DNA of 9,511 nt from Trichothermofontia sp964536415. Its GTDB lineage: Bacteria > Cyanobacteriota > Cyanobacteriia > B231. The notes under the pieces were generated by a model. That model was not told the origin of the DNA and ran no database searches. It saw only the letters and a program-made list of their open reading frames with translations. Numbering within the stretch: position 1 is the stretch's first letter; the number at the start of each line of letters is the position of its first letter. Shown here piece by piece: positions 1-6,986 of this stretch. The DNA is taken from contig CAZHXN010000124.1 of the NCBI GenBank assembly GCA_964536415.1, forward strand, positions 1 to 9,511, read 5' to 3'. The translations under genes and the position numbers were made by a program.

Positions 1-129
1 AACCCGCTGCTGCGCCCCAGATGATTGAGTAGCTTCTCTGTAATCCACAACCTTCTGGCTTCCGCATGATTCCCCGCCACGGTGCCTGCTCCCAAATCTA
101 AAATCTAAGCAATTTCCCCAGGCTCAACC
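1..129. other. Spacer upstream of chlD, no gene seen
   Basis: All three forward frames meet stop codons within the first 45 bases. One frame (3-32) reads PAAAPQMIE then TAG and could be the tail of a gene to the left, but ten codons cannot support that. A short A/T-rich stretch with the repeated word AAATCTAA lies at about 95-110. AGG at 120-122, seven bases before the chlD ATG, is the only ribosome-binding-like word. No clear promoter was found. Confidence 0.4.
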
Positions 130-2133
130 ATGCCCGCGTTAATTTCCCCCTTACCCCAATTTCCCCTGACCGCGATCGTGGGTCAGGAAGCGATTAAGCT
201 AGCCCTCCTGTTAGCGGCGATCGATCCGGGCTTGGGCGGGGTAGTGATTGCGGGGCGTCGTGGCACGGCGAAATCGGTGATGGCACGGGCACTCCATGCA
301 TTGTTGCCCCCGATCGAGGTAGTTAAGGATTCCTACTGGAACGCCTCGGTGAGTGAATGGCAGGCCGAAACCGGAGCCAATCCAGAAACAACCCCGACGG
401 AGATTATCCCCGCGCCGTTTGTGCAGGTGCCATTAGGAGTGACAGAGGATCGGCTGTTGGGGTCTGTCGATGTGGCCCAGTCGATTAAGCAGGGCGAGGC
501 TGTGTTTCAGGCGGGTCTGTTAGCCGAGGCCCATCGCGGGGTTTTGTACCTGGATGAAATCAACCTGCTAGATGACCAGATCGCCAACCTGTTGCTGAAT
601 GCCCTCACGGAGGGGCGCAATGTGATTGAACGGGAGGGGATCAGTGTGGACCATCCCTGCCGATCGCTCCTGATTGCCACCTATAACCCGGAGGAAGGCC
701 TCCTGCGGGAACACTTGCGCGATCGCATCGCGATCGCCCTATCGGCGGATGGGGTCCTGGGTCTGGATCAACGGGTACAGGCGGTGGAACAAGCGTTGGA
801 TTATGCCACGTCGCCCCAAGCCTTTCTCCAGCAATACACGGACGATCTGGAGGACCTGAAAACCCAGATTATTCTGGCGCGGGAGTGGCTCAAGGACGTG
901 ACCATCAGCCGGGAGCAGATTAGCTATCTGGTTACCGAAGCCGTGCGGGGTCGGGTGCAGGGGCATCGGGCGGAACTGTTTGCGGTGCGGGTGGCCAAGG
1001 CCCATGCGGCGCTGGAGGGACGTAATCGGGTGGAAGCGGAAGACCTGCGCTGTGCGGTGGAATTGGTGATTATTCCCAGGGCGACGGTGATCGAAACCCC
1101 ACCGGAACCGCCGCCGCCGCCGCCGCCAGAGGATCTGGACGACAGCGATCGCGATCAGGAGGAGCAGCAAGACGAGAATCCCGACGAACCGGAGGAACAG
1201 GAGTCGCTGGATATTCCCGAAGAGTTTGTCTTTGATCCGGAAGGGGTGGTTCTTGATCCCAGTGTGTTGTACTTTGCCCAGCAAGCCTATCGCCGGGGCA
1301 AATCCGGTAGTCGCAGCCTGATCTTTTCCCAGGATCGGGGCCGGTATGTCAAACCAGTGTTACCCAAAGGCAATACGATTCGCATTGCCGTCGATGCCAC
1401 CCTGCGGGCGGCAGCCCCCTACCAAAAGGCGCGACGTGCCCGTCAGAGCCAACGCCAAGGCAATGGCACGACTCAACGACGGGTGTTTATCGAGTCGGGG
1501 GATGTGCGTGCCAAGCGACTGGCCCGCAAGGCGGGGGCATTGGTGGTTTTTGTGGTAGATGCGTCGGGCTCGATGGCGTTGAATCGGATGCAATCGGCGA
1601 AGGGCGCGGTGTTGCAACTGCTGACGGAAGCCTACCAAAACCGGGATCAGGTGTCCCTCATCCCCTTCCGGGGCGAACAGGCAGAGGTGTTGTTGCCCCC
1701 GACGCGATCGATTACTACGGCCCGTCGTCGCCTGGAGCGGCTGCCCTGTGGCGGGGGGTCGCCCTTGGCGCATGGCCTGACCCAGGCGGTGCGAGTGGGC
1801 CTCAATGCCCAGAAGGCTGGGGATATTGGTCAGGTGGTGATCGTGGCGATTACGGATGGTCGCGGGAATATTCCCTTAGCCCGATCGCTGGGGGAACCCA
1901 TCCTGGATGATGAAAAGCCCAATGTCAAGGAAGAGTTGCTGGAAATCGCGGCCAAAATCCGGGCACTGGGTCTGCAACTGCTGGTGATTGATACGGAAAA
2001 TAAGTTTGTCTCAACGGGGTTTGCCAAGGAACTGGCCCAGACAGCGGGGGGCAAATACTATCACCTGCCCAAGGCAACGGATCAGGCGATCGCGGCGATG
2101 GCACGGGGGGCGATCGCCGATCTACGCGGTTAG
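130..2133 (+). CDS. chlD: Magnesium chelatase subunit D (ChlD)
   Basis: ChlD is the AAA+/VWA subunit of the ChlH-ChlI-ChlD chelatase, which inserts Mg2+ into protoporphyrin IX at the first committed step of chlorophyll synthesis. The 667 residues match the usual cyanobacterial length of about 670. The N-terminal AAA+ domain (about 10-320) shows a Walker A-like GRRGTAKS at 42-49, a Walker B-like VLYLDEIN at 138-145, sensor-1-like ATYNPEEG at 183-190 and an arginine-rich LREHLRDR at 192-199. A linker follows, with a run of prolines (324-333) and then a strongly acidic stretch (334-366). The C-terminal VWA/integrin-I domain (about 468-660) carries the metal-site motif DASGS at 477-481, GGGSP at 541-545 and TDG at 575-577. 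The acidic/proline linker separates ChlD from the shorter ChlI. The ATG start places the conserved FPLTAIVGQE near the N-terminus, as in the family. It stands alone here, without chlI or chlH nearby. The assignment is firm. Confidence 0.97.
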   Translation: MPALISPLPQFPLTAIVGQEAIKLALLLAAIDPGLGGVVIAGRRGTAKSVMARALHALLPPIEVVKDSYWNASVSEWQAETGANPETTPTEIIPAPFVQVPLGVTEDRLLGSVDVAQSIKQGEAVFQAGLLAEAHRGVLYLDEINLLDDQIANLLLNALTEGRNVIEREGISVDHPCRSLLIATYNPEEGLLREHLRDRIAIALSADGVLGLDQRVQAVEQALDYATSPQAFLQQYTDDLEDLKTQIILAREWLKDVTISREQISYLVTEAVRGRVQGHRAELFAVRVAKAHAALEGRNRVEAEDLRCAVELVIIPRATVIETPPEPPPPPPPEDLDDSDRDQEEQQDENPDEPEEQESLDIPEEFVFDPEGVVLDPSVLYFAQQAYRRGKSGSRSLIFSQDRGRYVKPVLPKGNTIRIAVDATLRAAAPYQKARRARQSQRQGNGTTQRRVFIESGDVRAKRLARKAGALVVFVVDASGSMALNRMQSAKGAVLQLLTEAYQNRDQVSLIPFRGEQAEVLLPPTRSITTARRRLERLPCGGGSPLAHGLTQAVRVGLNAQKAGDIGQVVIVAITDGRGNIPLARSLGEPILDDEKPNVKEELLEIAAKIRALGLQLLVIDTENKFVSTGFAKELAQTAGGKYYHLPKATDQAIAAMARGAIADLRG

Positions 2134-2366
2134 TACGGTTAAGGTCTAACTTGGCCAGAAGAAAGAGATGAGGGGTATCGATTCATCCAGGGGGATAGTC
2201 GTCCCGGCTGTCTTTAAGTAGGTGAGATACCTACTTCACCCGTTGAGCCAGCCATCGCCTTCATGGGAAACAGTTCCACTGTCGCGGCTCTCCGCAGGCG
2301 ACACTGTGTGAACGGGGTAACTCCTCACTGTCAACGTTCTTTACGACAAGTTGGAAACGCGTCGTC
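2134..2366. other. chlD to pentapeptide-gene spacer with two dyads
   Basis: No credible gene lies here. Two hairpin-capable elements stand out. The first is AAGTAGGT at 2216-2223 with its exact complement ACCTACTT at 2229-2236 and a 5-nt loop; an overlapping alternative pairs GGTGA (2221-2225) with TCACC (2236-2240). The second pairs TGTCGCGG (2280-2287) with CCGC (2292-2295) and GACA (2300-2303), leaving a four-base bulge. Neither is followed by a T-run, so a standard intrinsic terminator for chlD is not evident. Confidence 0.4.
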
Positions 2367-3029
2367 ATGGCCAATGCAGAGCATGTTACCCGCTTAAAGC
2401 GGGATGTGGCGGAATGGAACCACTGGCGACAGAGCCACCTCGACCTGATCCCAGATTTGAGTGGGGCGGACCTGCGCCATGCCCAATTACAAGGGGCCAA
2501 TCTCTTTGGTGCCCTCCTGGCCACAGCGGATCTCTTTGCCGCTGATCTGAGTCATGCCGACCTCTGCGCCGCGAATCTGAACCTGGCTAACCTCGATCGA
2601 GCTGTCCTGAGTGCGACGAACCTCACCCAAGCCCTCCTCACCAGTGCCCGTCTGCGGGAGACCACCCTCAGTGCCGCCAGCCTCAATCGTGCCCACCTCT
2701 TCCGAGCCGATCTGACCCGTGCTTTTTTATTTCAAGCCAACCTCTTTGCCGCCGATCTCCGCCAAGCCTCCCTGGTTGAAGCCACCCTCAAGGAAGCCAG
2801 CCTCAGCCGCGCTGACCTCCAGGCGGCCAACCTGAGTGGGGCCGATCTGCGGGGAGCCGACCTACGGGAAAGTAACCTCGTGGCCGCAACGCTGACGGGA
2901 GCCTTTCTCACGGGCGCTGATCTGTGTGGCCTGATCTTGCCCGATGGTAGCGTTTATCACCCAGAATTCTGGGCCAGCAATTCCTCGGTAATACCGGGAT
3001 CGACCCCAATTTGTTCTAAATTGATATAA
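2367..3029 (+). CDS. Pentapeptide-repeat protein, 32 uninterrupted repeats
   Basis: This 220-residue protein is almost entirely A(D/N)LXX repeats. Residues 1-30 form a charged, Trp-containing cap with the word VAEWNHWRQ, a lead-in often seen in cyanobacterial pentapeptide proteins. From residue 31 to 190 every fifth residue is leucine (L31, L36, on to L186, then L191), giving 32 repeats in register with no insertion. The position two before each leucine is usually alanine. The family folds as a right-handed quadrilateral beta-helix with four repeats per turn, so about eight turns are expected. The C-terminal 30 residues leave the pattern after LPDGSVYHPEF. There is no signal peptide or membrane segment, so a soluble cytosolic protein is likely. 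Its function is unknown; some family members mimic DNA and bind gyrase, but nothing here shows that role. ATG 2367 has only a weak ribosome site. petE starts 40 nt downstream on the same strand. Confidence 0.93.
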   Translation: MANAEHVTRLKRDVAEWNHWRQSHLDLIPDLSGADLRHAQLQGANLFGALLATADLFAADLSHADLCAANLNLANLDRAVLSATNLTQALLTSARLRETTLSAASLNRAHLFRADLTRAFLFQANLFAADLRQASLVEATLKEASLSRADLQAANLSGADLRGADLRESNLVAATLTGAFLTGADLCGLILPDGSVYHPEFWASNSSVIPGSTPICSKLI

Positions 3030-3040
3030 GACAGCCTGTC
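3030..3040 (+). promoter_or_regulatory. Short dyad GACA-GCC-TGTC upstream of petE
   Basis: GACA (3030-3033) and TGTC (3037-3040) form a perfect small inverted repeat. It lies between the pentapeptide-gene stop and the petE ribosome site, just after a -10-like TATAAG at 3025-3030. In some cyanobacteria petE is copper-controlled through a BlaI/CopY-family regulator, whose operators often contain ACA/TGT half sites. The link here is inference only: the arms are four bases, and no matching -35 was found 17 nt upstream of TATAAG. Confidence 0.22.
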
Positions 3041-3059
3041 AAACATTGATCAAATTGCT

Positions 3060-3065
3060 GGAGGT
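3060..3065 (+). promoter_or_regulatory. petE ribosome binding site
   Basis: GGAGGT sits four bases before ATG 3070. It is the strongest Shine-Dalgarno match before a gene in this window. It fixes the petE start at 3070 instead of the in-frame TTG at 3046, which lies upstream of the site. Confidence 0.85.
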
Positions 3066-3069
3066 AACT

Positions 3070-3474
3070 ATGCACCTCATAACTTCGCTGAGACGGAGTT
3101 TGAGTCTTCTGTTCGCCACGGGCCTCGTGGTGTTGGGGACGTTATGGATGGGGGTTAACCCCGTACTGGCGGAAACCTACACGGTCAAAATGGGGGCCGA
3201 TAACGGGATGCTGGTCTTTGATCCTGCCAAACTCACCATTAAGAAGGGCGATACCGTCCAATGGGTCAACAACAAGCTTCCCCCCCACAACGTCGTCTTT
3301 GACCCCGCCAAGGTCCCTGGGGGCGATGCGGCATTAGCGAAGAGCCTTTCCCATAAGCTGGTGTATCAACCTGGGGAAACCTTTGAAAACACCTTTGATG
3401 TCGCGGGTGAATACAGCTACTACTGCGAACCCCATCGCGGAGCCGGTATGGTTGGTTCGATCACGGTCAACTAG
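3070..3474 (+). CDS. petE: Plastocyanin precursor
   Basis: Plastocyanin is the small blue copper protein that carries electrons from cytochrome b6f to photosystem I in the thylakoid lumen. The 134-residue precursor begins with a typical signal peptide: basic residues RR at 8-9, a hydrophobic core at about 11-29, and a cleavage site after VLA at 32-34. The mature chain, starting ETYTVKMG, is 100 residues, the normal size. The four type I copper ligands are in place in mature numbering: His39 (in LPPHN), Cys85 and His88 (in YYCEPH) and Met93 (in GAGM). ATG 3070 is chosen because GGAGGT lies four bases upstream and the signal peptide then has normal length. The gene follows the pentapeptide gene by 40 nt, so read-through is possible. 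A strong terminator 53 nt after the stop suggests that its transcript ends there. Confidence 0.97.
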   Translation: MHLITSLRRSLSLLFATGLVVLGTLWMGVNPVLAETYTVKMGADNGMLVFDPAKLTIKKGDTVQWVNNKLPPHNVVFDPAKVPGGDAALAKSLSHKLVYQPGETFENTFDVAGEYSYYCEPHRGAGMVGSITVN

Positions 3475-3526
3475 CCGATCGCACCCCCAACATTACCTGT
3501 GATCGTGGCTGCGATCGTTCCGCTGG

Positions 3527-3556
3527 ACACCTCCCATCATGGGAGGTGTTGCTTTT
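3527..3556 (+). terminator. Intrinsic terminator after petE
   Basis: A perfect 10-bp stem pairs ACACCTCCCA (3527-3536) with TGGGAGGTGT (3540-3549) around a 3-nt loop (TCA). TGCTTTT follows immediately, with four T at 3553-3556. The GC content, tight loop and position after petE make this the clearest terminator in the window. The T-run is short, so efficiency cannot be judged. Confidence 0.85.
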
Positions 3557-3955
3557 AGAAAGGATGGCCTCGTGTCCCTATGCCGGGTGATCGCTAGATT
3601 AAAGATTTCATTAAGTGTATGCCTTGATGCAGAACAGGGGGGCAGACTGCGAGATTTTATCTTCAAATAAAAATAGCGGAATGCAGTAATAGTAAATTTC
3701 TCTGCCTTAGCCCCTGTCCCAGTCTCTGCCCCAGTGGGGTAGATATTGAAATCGATGTAAGGTTACTTTATTAGTTGGTTTTGGAGATTTCGTTTCAAGA
3801 TACTCGCGATCGCTTATAACGAGGTGCATCCAACTTTCAAGCGATTTTCTGCTGAGATGGGTGTTTCCACTGCTGTTTGCGTTGACGGCAGTCGCTTTAA
3901 TCAAGGGTGTATTTCCCACCCCTTCACGTTACCTTGCACCCCTACCAGAAGCATC
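3557..3955. other. Spacer between petE terminator and receiver-like gene
   Basis: About 400 bp with no credible gene; the short open frames here do not look like protein. It is more A/T-rich than its surroundings at 3600-3700. TATAAC at 3815-3820 could be a -10 element for the next gene. The best -35 partner, TTTCAA at 3793-3798 with a 16-nt gap, is poor, and a HIP1 palindrome (3806-3813) lies in that gap. C-rich words CCCCTGT (3711-3717) and CCCCAGT (3729-3735) resemble cyanobacterial heptamer repeats but are not in tandem register. Confidence 0.4.
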
Positions 3956-4621
3956 ATGGCTCATTTACAACCGACCGTCCTGATCATTCAAGCAACGGAT
4001 TTCCAGGGAACGGCCTGGGAGGCAGCCTTGGCCTCGTAGCAGGTTGCTGTGATTCGAGAATCTCCTGATGTGGATATCCTGCTCATCCTCCGGCAACTCC
4101 AATCCGCCGGGATCGGACTGCCAGACCTGTTGTTGCTGGATATGGGCATTCCAGGGCTGAATCCCTATGCCTTTTGTCGCCTGTGTCGGGATACCTACCC
4201 TGACTTGGCCATTATTCTTACAAACAATAGTCAACGGCAAATCTCGGATGCTGAGCGCCGTTGGGCGGTTTTTCAAGGAGCGCAGGGAGTAGTTCCCGGC
4301 TTCCAACAGGAAACCCTCTTGACGGATCTGATGTCGGGGGTTGAGCAGGTGTTGCAATTCTTGGAAAATAAAGCCCTCGATCAGCAAGCGCTTATCCCTG
4401 TCCTCCTGGATCTCAGCAAGCTGCGGGAAGGGGGAGAATCCGTCGCACCGCAGCGGCGATCCAGACAACGGGTCGAGACGCGAATACAAGCTCCCCCCGC
4501 CGTCAACCCCAAGGTTCAGGTTGCAGACAACACGATCGCCCGGACACCGAAGCCCACTGATTCCGCAGCGGAAGCCGCGCCACCTACTCCTGTGCGTCGC
4601 TACCGAGGCACGGTCTATTAA
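3956..4621 (+). pseudogene. Receiver-like response regulator with in-frame TAG at codon 28
   Basis: One continuous frame runs from ATG 3956 to TAA 4619-4621, but codon 28 (4037-4039) is TAG. The protein matches on both sides: MAHLQPTVLIIQATDFQG before it is a receiver beta1/alpha1, and QVAVIRESPDVDILL after it continues into beta2. Next come LLLLDMGIPG with candidate phospho-acceptor Asp62 and ILTNNSQ (87-93). QGVVPGF (110-116) takes the place of the usual Lys-Pro. The usual acidic pair after beta1 is Gln-Ala-Thr here, so signalling by normal phosphorylation is doubtful even if repaired. The arrangement resembles a cyanobacterial family of atypical receivers that I recall having the words NPYAFCR and LPGF. 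A Pro/Arg-rich tail (about 160-221) ends in RRYRGTVY. CAG to TAG by one C-to-T change would explain the stop. GTG 4049 could restart translation, giving 190 residues without beta1. No good ribosome site precedes either start. It may be a recent pseudogene, a sequencing error or a shortened gene. Confidence 0.72.
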
Positions 4622-4640
4622 TCGGGTCAGGGCTCTGAGC

Positions 4641-4691
4641 CAAACTTGCTGAAAATGAGCTAAGCCTGCGGAAAATCTGAAATCAAGTTTG
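4641..4691. repeat. 8-bp inverted repeat upstream of ftsI
   Basis: CAAACTTG (4641-4648) and its exact complement CAAGTTTG (4684-4691) flank a 35-nt spacer, with arm centres 43 bp apart, about four helical turns. The repeat ends 30 bp before the -10-like TATAAT. This layout would suit a regulator binding on one DNA face, but no known operator is recognised and the arms could match by chance. Confidence 0.3.
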
Positions 4692-4721
4692 AACGGGCCA
4701 CCGCTTTGTGAACAGTTGCTT

Positions 4722-4727
4722 TATAAT
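4722..4727 (+). promoter_or_regulatory. -10 element TATAAT for ftsI (candidate)
   Basis: A perfect TATAAT lies in a non-coding stretch 120 nt before the chosen ftsI ATG (4848). No good -35 hexamer occurs at 16-18 nt; TTGAAC at 4689-4694 is 27 nt away. A start near 4734 would give a 5' leader of about 115 nt. If real, translation cannot begin at the upstream in-frame TTG at 4689. Confidence 0.45.
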
Positions 4728-4847
4728 GGGGCGACTGTGAGAGGCGGTCCTCCTCCTCGTTGCATCTGGGGAATACGCCCAGGGAGGTTGCCACCGCAAG
4801 TTAGAAGGATCGGGCTATTCAGGGACAGTTTGAAGTCAGCGGGGATC

Positions 4848-6866
4848 ATGACACTTTCCAGACTGCCATTACTGAGAGGGAAACGATTCTCCCGTGGCGA
4901 GGAGGCGCGAACGGCCCGACGGGGACGTCCCAACGCCAAAATCAGCTCCCCCCGATCGCACGCAGCAGGGCCGATTTCTGCTTTTACCCCTTTGGTGCGT
5001 TGGCGATTCTCTTGGGGAGATAGCGCACAAACGCGGTTAACCCCCTCCAGTCCCCCCCCTGGCCAGCAACGTTCCCGCCAGGGAAGACGGCCCGATCCCC
5101 AGCTGCCTTTCTCACGATCGCGGACCGCCCGCTCACCCCTCCCCAAGCCCCCGCAACCACGGGAAATTCTCATTCAGCCCTCCCGTCTGCGGTTTTTGCT
5201 GGTTTGGGGGGTCCTACTAGCCGGTGGTCTGGGCTTGTTAGTCAATTTGGGGCGTTTACAGCTTGTTCAAGCGAAGAATTTACAAGAGCGGGCGCAGGAA
5301 CAGCAGACTGCCCTAGTGCGGCCCTTTATCCCGCGCCGTCCGGTTACCGATCGCAATGGGGTGGTCTTGGCAGTTGATCAACCGGTGTACTTGATGTATG
5401 CCCACCCCAAAATGTTTTCGATCCCGTCCGCGCAAGTGGCTGCCCAGTTGGCTCCATTGCTCGCTCGCCCTGTTGACGAATTAGTGAAAACCTTTGCCCA
5501 AGGCGATACTGGCATTAAGGTGGCGCTGGATCTGCCAGAGGCGATCGCCCAACAAATCCAGCGACTGGGACTCGATGGCATTGACTTGGAACAACAGCAG
5601 CAGCGCCTCTATCCGCAGCAGGACTTATTTGCCGGGATCGTGGGCTATGTTAATGCCGATCGCCAGGGGCAAGCCGGGGTTGAGTTTAGCCAGCAAAAAG
5701 TCCTGGAGCGATCGGCCCCCGACCTGCGACTGCGGCGAACCGGGGATGGGACCATTCTGCCGATCGACCTGCCGGAAAGTTTCCTCCATGCGGATACCCT
5801 CCGTCTACAACTCACCCTCGACAGTGGCCTGCAACGGGTAGCCCGCACTGCTCTCCAGCAACAAATCCAGAAATTTAATGCTAAGCGCGGCACGGTTTTG
5901 GTGATGGATGCCAGGGATGGGTCCCTGTTGGCCCTGGTGTCTGAACCGTCCTTTGATCCCAACCGCTACTACGACGCGAAGATGGAATTGCTCAAAAATT
6001 GGGCACTGACCGATGTCTATGAACCCGGTTCCACCTTTAAGCCGATTAATGTGGCGATCGCCTTGGAAGCGGGGGCGGTGGAACCCCAAACTGTTTTACC
6101 GGATGAAGGAGAAATCCACATCGATGGTTGGCCGATTCGCAATAATGATGGCGTGTCCTATGGCTCTGTTTCCGTGATCGAAGCCGTGAAATACTCCAGC
6201 AACATCGGCATGGTTCACATCGTCGAGCGGATGGAACCCAATGTTTACTACGATTGGCTGGAACGGATTGGTCTGGGAAAACCCGTAGGGATTGATCTGC
6301 CCTTTGAAGGGGAAGGCCAAGTACGATCGCGCCAGGAGTTTGTAGAAGCAAAGATTAATCGGGCTACAACCTCCTTTGGACAAGGCTTTTCTCTAACCCC
6401 ACTCCAACTCTTGCGTTTGCACGGGACATTGGCCAGCGGCGGTCTCATGATTACCCCCCATGTCGTGCAAGGATTAATTGATGAAAATGGCAAATACCAG
6501 TGGCAACCAACCTTACCGGATGCAAAGCGGATCTTCTCGCCGGAAACTGCCCAAGCGGTTGTGGAAATGATGGAGCAGGTGGTTAAGGACGGGACTGGGA
6601 AACCCGCCCAAATTCCGGGCTATCGCATTGCCGGGAAAACGGGGACTGCCCAAAAGGCCAGTCCCTATGGAGGGTATAGCAATGCGGTCATCACCAGCTT
6701 TGTGGGGATTTTACCCGTAGAGGCTCCCCGGTATGTTGTCTTAGCGGTGGTGGATGAACCGACGGGTGGTGTCGTGTTTGGTTCAACGGTTGCCGCTCCG
6801 ATCGTCAAGACGGTGATGGAGGCTCTTATTGTTACTGAAGGCATTCCCCCCACCAGCAGCCGTTGA
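4848..6866 (+). CDS. ftsI: Class B penicillin-binding protein, FtsI/PBP3 type
   Basis: This is a monofunctional peptidoglycan DD-transpeptidase that cross-links septal cell wall during division. From ATG 4848 it has 672 residues. Residues 1-113 are a long Arg/Pro/Ser-rich, probably disordered, cytoplasmic region. One membrane helix follows (about 114-136, FLLVWGVLLAGGLGLLVNL). The class B dimerisation region starts with RRPVTDRNGVVLA (163-175). The transpeptidase domain (about 320-660) has all three active-site motifs: STFK with nucleophile Ser395, SSN at 450-452 and KTGT at 597-600. YEPGSTFKP is closer to FtsI than to the PBP2/MrdA form, so ftsI is preferred. There are no C-terminal PASTA repeats. 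The frame is open back to TTG 4689, but a TATAAT at 4722-4727 and the lack of a ribosome site there favour the ATG. GGGG lies just before ATG 4848, so the ribosome site is weak. The gene has its own leader and looks monocistronic. Confidence 0.92.
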   Translation: MTLSRLPLLRGKRFSRGEEARTARRGRPNAKISSPRSHAAGPISAFTPLVRWRFSWGDSAQTRLTPSSPPPGQQRSRQGRRPDPQLPFSRSRTARSPLPKPPQPREILIQPSRLRFLLVWGVLLAGGLGLLVNLGRLQLVQAKNLQERAQEQQTALVRPFIPRRPVTDRNGVVLAVDQPVYLMYAHPKMFSIPSAQVAAQLAPLLARPVDELVKTFAQGDTGIKVALDLPEAIAQQIQRLGLDGIDLEQQQQRLYPQQDLFAGIVGYVNADRQGQAGVEFSQQKVLERSAPDLRLRRTGDGTILPIDLPESFLHADTLRLQLTLDSGLQRVARTALQQQIQKFNAKRGTVLVMDARDGSLLALVSEPSFDPNRYYDAKMELLKNWALTDVYEPGSTFKPINVAIALEAGAVEPQTVLPDEGEIHIDGWPIRNNDGVSYGSVSVIEAVKYSSNIGMVHIVERMEPNVYYDWLERIGLGKPVGIDLPFEGEGQVRSRQEFVEAKINRATTSFGQGFSLTPLQLLRLHGTLASGGLMITPHVVQGLIDENGKYQWQPTLPDAKRIFSPETAQAVVEMMEQVVKDGTGKPAQIPGYRIAGKTGTAQKASPYGGYSNAVITSFVGILPVEAPRYVVLAVVDEPTGGVVFGSTVAAPIVKTVMEALIVTEGIPPTSSR

Positions 6867-6884
6867 TTTGGGGGGCAAAGGGGG

Positions 6885-6926
6885 AAGGAAAAAGGAAAAA
6901 GGAAGAAGGAAGAAGGAAGAAGGATG
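6885..6926. repeat. Six tandem AAGGAAR heptamers
   Basis: The ftsI-cobI spacer holds six perfect-register 7-bp units: AAGGAAA twice, AAGGAAG three times and AAGGATG once. The + strand is pure purine apart from one T. Related units recur after cobI at 7737-7760. Heptameric tandem repeats are known in filamentous cyanobacteria, but this unit is not one I can match by name. Confidence 0.85.
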
Positions 6927-6986
6927 ACGGGGTGAACGGTAAATACACTGTATGCTGCATACGGCACAGGTTGCGAAGGGTTGTGA

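Noticed and set aside
739..1284. 181-residue open frame on the - strand inside chlD
   Set aside because: It lies antisense to the acidic/proline linker and AAA+ region of a clear chlD, has an Arg-rich composition typical of shadow frames, and shows no recognised domain.
1360..1773. 137-residue - strand frame inside chlD
   Set aside because: Antisense shadow with biased composition (Gln/Arg/His); no ribosome site or family match.
3046..3069. TTG-started extension of plastocyanin (8 residues)
   Set aside because: The GGAGGT ribosome site lies inside it and points to ATG 3070.
3711..3739. C-rich words like CCCCTGT and CCCCAGT as a tandem heptamer array
   Set aside because: The words are not in consistent 7-bp register; only two partial units are present.
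3965..4489. 174-residue - strand frame opposite the receiver-like gene
   Set aside because: The + strand frame has clear receiver motifs on both sides of the stop, so the antisense frame is a shadow, although it is unbroken.
4631..4641. GGCTC-T-GAGCC as terminator of the receiver-like gene
   Set aside because: A one-base loop cannot fold as drawn, and no T-run follows.
4689..4847. TTG-started N-terminal extension of FtsI (53 residues)
   Set aside because: It spans a TATAAT box and an inverted-repeat arm, has no ribosome site, and reads as low-quality Cys/Gly/Pro-rich sequence; ATG 4848 is better.
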